A stretch of DNA of 64,000 nt, taken from the NCBI GenBank assembly GCA_040007095.1, contig JBDTVS010000072.1:1-64000 (forward strand). Direction: 5' to 3'. The notes under the pieces are model-generated. The model was not told the origin of the DNA, did not search any database, and worked only from the letters and a program-made list of their open reading frames with translations. This DNA is from JBDTVS01 sp040007095. Its GTDB lineage: Bacteria; Acidobacteriota; Vicinamibacteria; Vicinamibacterales; CAVVIG01. The position numbers were made by a program, and so were the translations under genes. Shown here in pieces: positions 46,751-54,991 of this stretch (positions are counted from its first letter, which is position 1; each line of letters starts with the position of its first letter).

Positions 46751-48319
46751 TCAGAGTCCCCCACGCTCGTCCCGAAACCCGTCAAACGAGTCCGCCACGA
46801 TCCGCTCGATCCGCTGAACCTCGTCATCGGTGAGCTGCTTGAACTCCCCTTCACGCCGGTTCTTCGAAAGCGCGCCGTTGTTCTGTCGGATGAACATCAC
46901 CAGGTTCTCGGCGATCCGATCCGGCATGTCGACCGCCTCCGTGATCCGTTGCAACGCCAGGTCGTGCCGGCGCAGATAGTCGATCTCGGCCGGCAGGTCT
47001 TCGTCGACGGTGCGCTGGACGCACGCGTAGAGGAACTCGGCGGCTTGCGTGCAGTCGAAGTAGCGGTAGAGATCTGCCGTGTGGTTGCGCACTTCGACGT
47101 TCCGGTCGGGCGTCGACCGCCATTCGATGTAAGGCATCAGCGGGCCGGAATGGCTCTGGAGCGTGGTGCGATAGTCGTCGATCCTGTCGAGCATGACGGA
47201 CGACACCGGAAAGACCATGCCCGTCGGCGTGAAACGACGTTCGGCGAGAACGTGGTGAATGAGACAGCGGTGCAGACGTCCGTTGCCGTCATCAAAGGGG
47301 TGGACATAAAGAAAGCCGAACGCCGTCGCGGCCGCCTGGAGAACTGGGTCGACACCATCGTCGCGCATGCGGTCGTTTGCCTCGAGCATGCCGGCGATCA
47401 GGTCGGCGAGATCCTGCGGGCGCGCACCGATGAACTCCGGCAGGGGATCGCCCAGATGGTCGCGCTCGCCGAGGAACACGCCATCGGGCCGTAGGCCCGC
47501 GCGCACGAAGCGCCTGTCCTCGATGAGGACGTTGTGCAGCCGGATGATCTCGTCGAGGGTGAGCTTGTGCTTCCCCGCCTGCAATACGGCACGACCCCAT
47601 CGTTCGAGACGGTTGCGCGGCGGACGCTCGCCTTCAATCTGGAAGCTCGCGCGGCTGTCGGCGAGCAGCAGGAAGCTGGCGGCGCGCGCGATGAGATGGC
47701 CGCCAGTGCGGCCCAGGGTGTCGCGCGCGCGCGCGGCGAGATCAAGGGCGAGCGCCTGCTCGAGCGCGGGGGTGCGTCGGATGACGGGCGAGTAGCGGCC
47801 GGTTCCGAGAAGGTTGTCACGCACGCGATGGCGCTTTGAAAGGCGTGGCCTGCCTGTGAAGTACGCCTTCGGATCGAGCAGGTCGATCGCGGGCACGCGC
47901 GGCGCGTCTTCCGCATTCAGGGTCCGGCCTGTGAGGGTTTCATAGAGGAACCACGTTTTGCGCACATGCGCGGCGGTGGGCGCCGCGCGCACCAGCGTTT
48001 CGATCCCGGTCTGCGGAAGCGTATCGAAAATGCGCTTGAGGACCAGCAAATCTGCGTCTTCGTGCTTGAGCAGGAATTCGAGGTGGCCGGCGAGCTCATC
48101 GCCGGGCCAGTAACGCTTGTCGAAAACGGTCCAGGCGCCGCTTGCCCGGCGGCTGGCGCTGACGTGCTGGTCCGACACGCAGCTCGGGCGCCGCACAGGT
48201 GCCGCAACGCCCAGCTCGTGCACGAGGGCCGCGGCGCCGGCAAGGCGTGTCCTCGGGGGAACCGTCTGCTCCTGAAATGTGGCAGGTTGCGGCTGCTGCA
48301 GTCTCACGTCGAAAAACAC
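46751..48319 (-). CDS. Fic family protein (class II AMP-transferase)
   Basis: A 522-residue Fic protein. The core motif HPFDDGNGRLHR near residue 340 has the catalytic His and all anion-binding residues. About 115 residues earlier, SFQIEGE fits the inhibitory helix motif (S/T)xxxE(G/N), so this is a self-inhibited class II Fic enzyme. The remaining parts (TVFDKRYWPGD near the start, RHRVRDNLLG, DLYRYFDCTQAAEF at the end) match one long Fic subfamily. Start GTG 48319 (V-F-F-D-V) is tentative; family similarity becomes strong about 18 residues in. Targets are unknown. A phased repeat array covers its promoter side. Confidence 0.9.
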   Translation of the reverse strand: MFFDVRLQQPQPATFQEQTVPPRTRLAGAAALVHELGVAAPVRRPSCVSDQHVSASRRASGAWTVFDKRYWPGDELAGHLEFLLKHEDADLLVLKRIFDTLPQTGIETLVRAAPTAAHVRKTWFLYETLTGRTLNAEDAPRVPAIDLLDPKAYFTGRPRLSKRHRVRDNLLGTGRYSPVIRRTPALEQALALDLAARARDTLGRTGGHLIARAASFLLLADSRASFQIEGERPPRNRLERWGRAVLQAGKHKLTLDEIIRLHNVLIEDRRFVRAGLRPDGVFLGERDHLGDPLPEFIGARPQDLADLIAGMLEANDRMRDDGVDPVLQAAATAFGFLYVHPFDDGNGRLHRCLIHHVLAERRFTPTGMVFPVSSVMLDRIDDYRTTLQSHSGPLMPYIEWRSTPDRNVEVRNHTADLYRYFDCTQAAEFLYACVQRTVDEDLPAEIDYLRRHDLALQRITEAVDMPDRIAENLVMFIRQNNGALSKNRREGEFKQLTDDEVQRIERIVADSFDGFRDERGGL

Positions 48320-48441
48320 GTCAAGGCGTCGAAAAATATCAAGAATCTATCATTATCGTCGAAATAATATACGCCTACGACCATCGAAATCCAGCCACGC
48401 GCGTCGAAAAAGATCGATGGGCGGCAATTGCCGTCGAAAAA
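48307..48441. promoter_or_regulatory. Helically phased array of CGTCGAAAAA sites upstream of fic
   Basis: Six sites begin at 48307, 48327, 48357, 48382, 48402 and 48432. Four are perfect CGTCGAAAAA, one is CGTCGAAATA and one CATCGAAATC. Spacings are 20, 30, 25, 20 and 30 bases, close to whole or half helical turns. This suggests a cooperative operator or intrinsically bent DNA for the fic promoter. The first site overlaps the proposed fic start. Confidence 0.7.
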
Positions 48442-48547
48442 CAACACGCTGGGCTATCCGTCTTCGGACTCCTGTTTCAGGTCGTGAGCCGTCGCTATGA
48501 GCAGAATTCAATTGCAGCAGCCCGCCGCGCCCCATCCGCGATGTGCT

Positions 48548-48563
48548 AGGTTACATGTAACCT
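48548..48563. promoter_or_regulatory. Palindromic operator of the MazEF-type pair
   Basis: AGGTTACATGTAACCT is a perfect 16-bp palindrome ending just before the ribosome site (GAGG at 48564) of the antitoxin gene. Position and symmetry fit autorepression by the antitoxin or the toxin-antitoxin complex. A damaged copy is at 5074-5086. Confidence 0.75.
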
Positions 48564-48575
48564 GAGGAATTCTCC

Positions 48576-48797
48576 GTGCCAACCACCGCTCGATCCGCAT
48601 CCCGCGACAAGGTCCGCGCGCATCGCACTCGATTGCGGGAGGCCGGGCTCCGTCCCGTTCAGATCTGGGTTCCGGACGTGCGGTCGAAGTCCTTCGCCCT
48701 GGCCGCACATCGTCAGTCGCTGGCGGTGGCGAAGAGTCCTCACGCCAAGCGGGACCAGTCGTTCGTTGACGCAATTTCTGCCTGGAATGAAGAATGA
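48576..48797 (+). CDS. MazE-like antitoxin (DUF3018)
   Basis: A 73-residue basic protein with the DUF3018 pattern REAGLRPVQIWVPDVRS and a C-terminal WNEE. GTG 48576 is fixed by GAGG nine bases upstream. It should bind the operator palindrome through its N-terminal part and the toxin through its tail. Stop and toxin start overlap (ATGA). Confidence 0.85.
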   Translation: MPTTARSASRDKVRAHRTRLREAGLRPVQIWVPDVRSKSFALAAHRQSLAVAKSPHAKRDQSFVDAISAWNEE

Positions 48798-49141
48798 AAC
48801 GTGGCGAGATCTGGACCGTCGCGGGTGGAGCGGCCTATGCCGGCAAGCCGCGACCCGCGGTCATCGTCCAGGACGATCGGTTCGACGCGAACGATTCGAT
48901 CGTCGTGTGTCCGTTGACCACCGACCCAACGCAGGCACCGATCTTCAGGCTTCCCGTCCAGCCCAGCGCGCAGAGTGGACTGCGTGCACCATGCCGGATG
49001 ATGGTGGACAAGTTGACGGCCGTGCCGAGGAGACGCTTCGTACGGCTGGTCGGCTCACTGGCCTCCGAAGAAGTGAAGGCGCTTAACCGCGCCATCTTCG
49101 TGTTCCTGGGCTTGGCGGAAACGGAAACGTCGCAAGATTAG
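48794..49141 (+). CDS. mazF: MazF/PemK-type endoribonuclease toxin
   Basis: A 115-residue PemK/MazF fold: MKRGEIWTV, GKPRPAVIVQDD, DSIVVCPLTTD and MVDKLTAVPRRR. MazF toxins cut mRNA at short motifs. The arginine of the RPAV loop and the threonine of PLTT, both active-site positions, are present. Start ATG 48794 overlaps the antitoxin stop. Confidence 0.9.
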   Translation: MKRGEIWTVAGGAAYAGKPRPAVIVQDDRFDANDSIVVCPLTTDPTQAPIFRLPVQPSAQSGLRAPCRMMVDKLTAVPRRRFVRLVGSLASEEVKALNRAIFVFLGLAETETSQD

Positions 49142-49433
49142 CTTCACGCCGCGCCTCGGAGGCCCGCCAGGCGTCTTAGCCAGCCGTGGATCTGGTTCCA
49201 ACTGGCGAACGTTAGGCTCACCGAGGATCTCGAGCTCCTCGGAGTCATTTAACCGTGTGCGCAGCACCAGCAGTCTGAAGCAGTTGCCGAAGCGCCAAGT
49301 AGCCCAAACAACACCGGCTGCCTCCCGGGCTCGTTCTTCCAATGCGGCTGACGCGGCGATTGGCCGGCGAACCGATTCTCTATTTCACTCTTCAAGTTCT
49401 TGATCCTGGATGGATTGCGGGACACGATAGATC

Positions 49434-51218
49434 ATGTTGGCTGCGCTCGTCGCCGCGCTTCGATCCCTCGCGGTGCTGTTATGCGTCCTCCTGATTGCTG
49501 TTGCTCCCGCATGCACGCATCGAGCGTCTCGCCCCTCAACGGTGGTGCCCGCCCTGCGTTCCGTCGCGCGTTTCCAGACCGTGTTGCAACCGCCGTTTGT
49601 GGCACGCTCGAGCGGTGGGACGACTACGGACGTCGCGATCTCCCCTGATGGCACGCGGCTGGTCTATGTCGGCCGCCGAGGCTCCACCCAGCAGTTGTTT
49701 ACGCGTGCGGTAAGCGAGCTGGAGGTATCCGCGATTCCGGGAACCGAGCATGCTGTCGGTCCCTTCTTTTCACCGGACGGCAACTGGATCGGATTCGGCG
49801 CCGACGACGAGCTGAGAAAGGTGCCGATCGCCGGCGGGGCGCCGCAGACGCTGTGCACCGCTCGTGGTTTCTTCGCCGCGACCTGGGAGGCCACTCATGG
49901 CATCGTCTTCTCCTCGGCAGCCGACTCCGGCCTCAGGCAGGTTTCTCCCGATGGCGGATCGCCGGTGCCGCTCGTTGTGCCGACCGGTCGCGGCGAGATC
50001 GTTCAGCGCACGCCGCAGATCCTACCCGGCGGCACACACGTGCTCTTCAGCGAGTTCGGTGGCGCTGCGGTCGCCGAAGGTCAAATCGTCGTGCAGTCGC
50101 TGGACGGGGGGGCGCGAAAAATACTAGGACCTGGCGATCATGCGCGGTACCTGCCGACTGGACACTTGATATTCACGAGTACTGCAACCTTGCTGGCGGC
50201 CCGGTTCGATCTCGCGCGTCTCGAGATCGTCGGCAAACCGGTTCCGCTCGTAGAGGGCATCGTCCGCACGCCGGCAGCGCAGTTCGCGGTATCCGACAAC
50301 GGCTCCCTCGTGTACGTGCCCGGAGGAAACCAGCTACCGGGCGAGACACTCGTCTGGGTGGATCGTGAAGGAAACGATGAGCCTCTTCCAGGCGCGTTTC
50401 GCACGTTTTCCAAGCCCAGGCTCTCGCCCGATGGTCGACAGGTGGCGGTGGTCATCGACAACCGTCAGATCTGGATCTACGAGATTTCACGCGCCATGCT
50501 GGTGCCACTTACCCCGGCGGATACATCCACCAACTTCCCCGCTTGGACGGCGGACGGGTCGCGGCTGGCGTTCAGCTCGAACCAGGACGGAATGCTGCAA
50601 ATGTCCTGGATGCTGGCCAATGGGAGCGCACCGGCCGAGCGATTGACAAGCAGCTTCCTCTATCAGTTTCCGTCCTCCTTTTCTCCTGATGGTCGGCTGC
50701 TCCTGTTTGTCGAGATCGATCCTGCGACCGGGCAGGACGTGTGGGCGTTGCCGCTGGATCAAGGCCGGAAACTACGTCCCGTCCTCAGGACTCAGTCAGT
50801 CGAAGACGGTCCGGTCCTCTCACCAGACGGACAGTGGCTGGCGTTCGTCTCGAACGAATCCGGTGACAACGCCGTGTACGTGCGGCGCTTTTCCGGCTCG
50901 GGGCGAAAGATTCGCATCTCGACCGGCAGTGGGCAGGAAGTGGCGTGGGCACCCGACGGTCACGAGCTTTTCTACCGCACTGGGGACCGTATGATGGCCG
51001 TCGACGTCGTCACGCAGCCGACGCTCAGGGCCGGCAAACCGCACCTCCTCTTCGAGCGCACGTTCGCCCAGGGAGGGCCCTGGCGGAATTACGACGTCTC
51101 TCGCGACGGCCACAGGTTCCTGATGCTAAAGCCCACCAACGAGGATGTCGCGCTCCCTCAAATGAACGTGGTCCTCAATTGGTTCGAGGAGGTCAGCAAG
51201 CGGGTACCCGCGAAATAG
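49434..51218 (+). CDS. PD40/TolB-like beta-propeller protein
   Basis: A 594-residue protein with an N-terminal hydrophobic segment (LAVLLCVLLIAVAPAC) that could be a signal or lipoprotein peptide, and repeated PD40 blades: VAISPDGTRLVYVG, PFFSPDGNWIGFG, PRLSPDGRQVAVV, WTADGSRLAFSS, PVLSPDGQWLAFVS. The same propeller commonly forms the periplasmic part of acidobacterial Ser/Thr kinases; here it stands without a kinase. The start ATG 49434 has only a weak ribosome site. The 290 bases upstream, 49142-49433, show no other gene. Confidence 0.85.
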   Translation: MLAALVAALRSLAVLLCVLLIAVAPACTHRASRPSTVVPALRSVARFQTVLQPPFVARSSGGTTTDVAISPDGTRLVYVGRRGSTQQLFTRAVSELEVSAIPGTEHAVGPFFSPDGNWIGFGADDELRKVPIAGGAPQTLCTARGFFAATWEATHGIVFSSAADSGLRQVSPDGGSPVPLVVPTGRGEIVQRTPQILPGGTHVLFSEFGGAAVAEGQIVVQSLDGGARKILGPGDHARYLPTGHLIFTSTATLLAARFDLARLEIVGKPVPLVEGIVRTPAAQFAVSDNGSLVYVPGGNQLPGETLVWVDREGNDEPLPGAFRTFSKPRLSPDGRQVAVVIDNRQIWIYEISRAMLVPLTPADTSTNFPAWTADGSRLAFSSNQDGMLQMSWMLANGSAPAERLTSSFLYQFPSSFSPDGRLLLFVEIDPATGQDVWALPLDQGRKLRPVLRTQSVEDGPVLSPDGQWLAFVSNESGDNAVYVRRFSGSGRKIRISTGSGQEVAWAPDGHELFYRTGDRMMAVDVVTQPTLRAGKPHLLFERTFAQGGPWRNYDVSRDGHRFLMLKPTNEDVALPQMNVVLNWFEEVSKRVPAK

Positions 51219-51581
51219 GTACGCCGGTGTCGGAGTACACGAATTGTGTGGAATTTTTCCGAACCGGTAGATCAAACGACTATGTAGTGGCTGCCGCTGT
51301 CAACCCCGATGCGCGAACCAGGTCCGAGCTGTTGGTCGTCACCGTTATGGGCTGTCCCAATCGACTATTCGCGGTCAGTGCCCCACTCGCCAGCAGGTTC
51401 CAGACGATCTGCTGCAGCAACAACGCCTACCGTCAAGACAACGCGATGAGCTGGATCGACGATGCCATGGCGGAACGCGGACAGTGCGGGGGTGTTCATC
51501 GGCACGCCGCAATACTGACGTGTCCGCGAACGACCCGCTCGCACATACGCGCCCACCTCCTGGATGGGACACTGTCCTCCC
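51219..51581. other. Region with no supported gene
   Basis: No recognisable coding sequence on either strand between the propeller gene and the integrase fragment. Confidence 0.4.
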
Positions 51582-51644
51582 CATGCGCGTGCGCGCGGTC
51601 TTTCGCAAATCACGCGGCTGGAAATCCGACAGCGGAAACGCCGC
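51582..51644 (-). pseudogene. Short integrase relic, near-identical to part of the intact integrase
   Basis: These 63 bases match 3665-3727 of the intact integrase gene with two differences and encode LSDFQPRDLRKTARTRM, the HxxR-box region. Nothing of the gene survives on either side. Confidence 0.75.
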
Positions 51645-51667
51645 TAGGCCCTCCGCCGCGCCGCCCA

Positions 51668-51928
51668 TTACTTCTTCATCCGGGCGCTGACCGCCTCCCG
51701 CGCCTCCTCAGACATTCGCCCGCGCCGCCGACCTCCGCGGTTCCCCTTCGTGAGTTGCCCCGACTTTTCGGCAACGATAAACGAGATGGGCAACTCGTCC
51801 TCGTCGAACGCATCGCGGAGATGAGGGAACTGGCTCAAGAGGAGTCTGGCTTCGTCCATCAATTCGCGGAGGCGAATCGAGGCGCCCTTTTTGGCGAAAT
51901 CAAGAATGTGGGAGGAATGTTTGGGCAT
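51668..51928 (-). CDS. Small basic protein with C-terminal SEEAREAVSARMKK motif
   Basis: An 86-residue protein: an N-terminal helix pair (FAKKGASIRLRELMDEARLL) and a basic tail GGRRRGRMSEEAREAVSARM. Layout and tail match the protein at 63499, where SAAAKKAVGERMKAYW follows an equivalent helix pair. The tail resembles NUMOD3-like DNA-binding repeats. Start ATG 51928 or GTG 51934; no strong ribosome site. Function unknown, nucleic-acid binding inferred. Confidence 0.55.
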   Translation of the reverse strand: MPKHSSHILDFAKKGASIRLRELMDEARLLLSQFPHLRDAFDEDELPISFIVAEKSGQLTKGNRGGRRRGRMSEEAREAVSARMKK

Positions 51929-52052
51929 GAGCACAAGGATAGCAAGGGCGGACGTGATACGCTCGGACTCTTCAACGCTCGCCCTTCAGAGCCGCTGTAG
52001 TTGGCTCACCGGACCAGCCCGCGCCTGACCGTCAGCACCGAAAGAGAAGAAC

Positions 52053-52208
52053 ATGGCAACCACCACAGCACCACAGGCCCGAGAGTCGCACAAGAAGCTG
52101 AAGCCGAAGCCCAAGACCGAGGGCAAGTCGTGGCAAACACGGAACCTGGCGCGCAAGGAGAAGCAAACGGCGCACGCGGCGAAACTGGCGGCGGAAACCG
52201 GGCACTGA
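52053..52208 (+). CDS. Very small Lys-rich protein
   Basis: A 51-residue frame starting at ATG 52053 behind GAGAAG: Ala/Thr-rich start, then HKKLKPKPKTEGKSWQTRN and an amphipathic Ala/Lys helix ending in H. Composition and ribosome site favour expression, but no family is recognised. Downstream to 52367 a frame with VDVTITGGNGYSTTGQGALD looks like a remnant of another protein. Confidence 0.4.
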   Translation: MATTTAPQARESHKKLKPKPKTEGKSWQTRNLARKEKQTAHAAKLAAETGH

Positions 52209-52367
52209 CCCCACCCCCACCCGTGATCGCGGCACCGCTACAAGCCGGAAGTCGCCGCCAGCGTCGACGTGACGATCACAGGCGGGAACGGCTACTCAAC
52301 CACGGGTCAGGGCGCGCTGGACTTCGGCACGTACAACAGCAGCAGCCGGTCGGCCCGACAGGCCCCG

Positions 52368-53327
52368 TTACTCGAGGACCCGGGCTCCAGTGACGAAGCG
52401 TTTGTACTCGGAGAACGTTTGATTTCGCCGGGTTGACTCGAGGCCGCCTCGGACCACGGTGAGGGAGTCGATGGATTCGGGCAGAAGCAACACCTCTTCA
52501 GGGTTGTTGAACGCGACTGTCTTGTAGCGAATCGTCACATCGTCCCGCACGATGACGACCCAGCTGGCAAGAGATTGACGACGTTGTATCAGCGCTGGGA
52601 CCTTGAGGTCGACCGGCCCTCTGAGACCCCGCTCCACGCGGACGACATCATAGGTGCTGGCATCTACCCAGATGCGTCCCCTCGATGCAAGGTGCCCCGA
52701 CCAGTCGAAGCAGTCGTCGTGTCCGCTCGGGTCTTCTATCAGCTCGGCGTTGCTCACGCGATCCAGCGACGCGAAATCGATCATCAGGGTAATCCGGCTC
52801 CTGTCTTTCGCAATTCCCGCAGTCTTGAATTGATATTCCGAACGGTGAGCCGGTAGGAGAAACGCCAGCGGTTCAGAGGAGAGAGGATTTGGATCGGTGC
52901 ATCCAGCGCGGTCCTTCTTGTCGCTGTCACGCGGTATCCGGCCATTCACTTTGCGGACCTGTCGAACGATGGCGACTTCACCAGGGTCCTGATCGTTGTC
53001 TGCTTCGAAGTGCAGCCCCGACTCGACGGTCCGCACGAACCCGACCGGCGAGAGATTGACGTCGACGCGCTGTACCGTGGACCTCTCGATACAGATGACG
53101 TTCCTCGCACGTTTGTAAAACTCGGCAACCCGCGCGCCGACGCGATCCAGTAATTCCTCGGCGTTCAGCGGCGCCTGCGCAGCTGCGATCGCCATCGCGG
53201 CGAGCGAGAGCGCCAGTGCCACTGCGCCCTGCAGCACAACGGTATTCAACAGTGTGCCGCCGCCGCAACCTTTACGTTCTGGGTTCGTTGAGCCGTGCCT
53301 CACCTGCTCGATCCCCGTGCGCGGCAT
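52368..53327 (-). CDS. Hypothetical secreted protein
   Basis: About 319 residues from ATG 53327. A hydrophobic stretch VVLQGAVALALSLAAMAIAAA ends in Gln-Ala and looks like a signal peptide, so the real start may be a TTG near 53253. The mature part begins with a helix (NAEELLDRVGARVAEFYKRA), followed by beta-rich sequence with four cysteines and WVDASTYDVVRVERGL, a pattern seen in uncharacterised periplasmic proteins of Acidobacteriota. No catalytic motif is evident. It stands alone. Confidence 0.65.
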   Translation of the reverse strand: MPRTGIEQVRHGSTNPERKGCGGGTLLNTVVLQGAVALALSLAAMAIAAAQAPLNAEELLDRVGARVAEFYKRARNVICIERSTVQRVDVNLSPVGFVRTVESGLHFEADNDQDPGEVAIVRQVRKVNGRIPRDSDKKDRAGCTDPNPLSSEPLAFLLPAHRSEYQFKTAGIAKDRSRITLMIDFASLDRVSNAELIEDPSGHDDCFDWSGHLASRGRIWVDASTYDVVRVERGLRGPVDLKVPALIQRRQSLASWVVIVRDDVTIRYKTVAFNNPEEVLLLPESIDSLTVVRGGLESTRRNQTFSEYKRFVTGARVLE

Positions 53328-53508
53328 TGTATCCGACAGACAATACCGACCAGTCGCGCAGTGGCTTCCGAACACGGGCCACAATCATCGAGGACGCGCA
53401 CAAGTGCGCCGCTCGTCGCAGGCGGGGCCACCGGACATGGCTTTCTCCAAATCGCATGTACAGCGGTGGTGGGACAACGGAGCGCGCGATATCAACCGCA
53501 AGTGCCCA

Positions 53509-54457
53509 TCAAGGGCCAAAGGTGAATACGAACGCGCGGAGGCCGGGATCGCTCGCGACCAGAGTCAGCACGTGGCGTCTCCTCGACGCGCCGGCGACCA
53601 TTCGAAACATCCCGGAGCGATCGACGCGCGCCACGCCATCCGTGCCGACATCTGCTCCGCGGGCTTCGCCGACCGGCTTCCCGTCGAGCAGCACGGTGAC
53701 CGCCGCGTTCACCGATGGCCCTGGCGCCATGACCAGGTTCACCTCACCGGCCATGAACGGCAGGATGATCTTGCCGGTGCCCCCCCCGGAGTTCGACATA
53801 TTGGCGCCCGCTGCGCCAACCACCTTCCAGCGTGATCGTGCCCGGCTCTCGCCGCTCGGAGCCGACGTACGTCTCGTTGGTGATCCCGGCGTAGGAGGGC
53901 TCGCCGGTCCTCGCAAACGCCGTCGCTTCGAGACTGGTCGAGGGCAGTACCGCACCCGGCTTTGCCGCCACCAACTGGCGGCGGATCTCCCCCTCGATTT
54001 CATCGTAGTGCCCCTGGCCCACCCATCGCTTCACCAGCCTTCCCTGGCCGTCATAGAGGTACTTGGCCGGCCAGGCGTCGTTACCGAGAGCCCGCCAGGT
54101 CGCAAAATCATTGTCGATGGCGATCGGGTAGGTCAGCCCATGATCGCGAATCCCCCGATCGATGTTGTCGGCGCGCTTGCCGAATTCGAACTCTGGTGCG
54201 TGCAAGCCAACCACGACGAGGCCGAGCGCGGCGTAGTCGCGATGCCACGCCTTGACATAGGGCGACGTACGAATCCAGTTGATGCAGGTGTACTCCCAGA
54301 TATCGAGCAGGACGACCTTGCCGCGCAGCGCTTCGGCCGTGAGCGGCGGCGAGTTCACCCAGCGTTCCACCTTGAAGGCCGGCAATGTGCCGGCCGCGCG
54401 GACGAGGCACGAACCGGCGACAACACCAAAGAACAGGAGCGGCATCATGACTCTCAT
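53509..54457 (-). pseudogene. Thioredoxin-like (DipZ C-terminal type) protein split at a G8 run
   Basis: The first frame (ATG 54457, GAGG upstream) has a signal peptide and a thioredoxin-like domain with WEYTCINWIRT, where DipZ relatives often have CINC; only one Cys remains. At the run of eight C on the plus strand (53780-53787) the frame is lost. With seven, it continues GTGKIILPFMAGEVNLVM and completes the galactose-binding-like domain to FVFTFGP at 53509, total about 315 residues. Either a homopolymer error, slippage-type variation, or a dead gene. Confidence 0.75.
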
Positions 54458-54466
54458 CGATGAACC

Positions 54467-54560
54467 TCAGGCGGTGACCAGGAACCCATTGACTGCGGCC
54501 GCGAACCCGTCGGCGAACTGGACCCGAAGGCCGTGGTTGGCGTCCGGGTAGATGATGCTC
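54467..54560 (-). pseudogene. Alpha/beta-hydrolase C-terminal fragment
   Basis: Thirty codons reading IIYPDANHGLRVQFADGF and ending FLVTA are the end of an alpha/beta hydrolase, with the catalytic His in NHG. Its TGA lies eleven bases before the thioredoxin-like start, so it was once the upstream gene of the same operon. Confidence 0.5.
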
Positions 54561-54634
54561 TAGGCGTTGGGACGGTGGCCGCCATCCTTGCATTGTGCCG
54601 CTTTGACAGTTCTCATCCATGCTCCTTGACTGAC

Positions 54635-54798
54635 TCACCGCTTCCCGTACTCCGTGAACAGGTAATCCCTGGTTTTGCAGCCATATGGCACGCGAACCCG
54701 CACTCCGCGTCGTGGGTTGCGTCGATTTGCTTCAGGACAGCCGGCGTCGTCTGGCCGAGCGAAGTCAATATCCCTTTGGCCTTTAGAAAATGACGCAT
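54635..54798 (-). pseudogene. Cytochrome (P460-like) C-terminal fragment
   Basis: The frame VLKQIDATHDAECGFACH contains a CxxxCH haem-type motif; after one shift the end TRDYLFTEYGKR follows, as in short P460/c-type cytochromes of this phylum. The N-terminal two thirds are missing. From 54799 to 54991 nothing else is visible. Confidence 0.45.
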
Positions 54799-54991
54799 TA
54801 GAATTAGTCTGCGTTGTCGCGGCTGTTGTCGTCGCGGATGAATCCTGACAGGCCGCGACCCGCTGTGGACAAGCGGCTCGTCTCCCCAGTGATCGATCAC
54901 TGAGGTAAATACCGGACTACCGTGGGCCAGAGAACATGCTTCCTGGCCCCTTTGTTCTTCCCCAAGAGGGGATGGAGAGGGCTTCCCGACC

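Noticed and set aside
48307..48441. Plasmid-type iteron origin of replication
   Set aside because: The units are only 10 bases, there is no Rep gene nearby and no DnaA-box cluster; a promoter-proximal regulatory array fits better.
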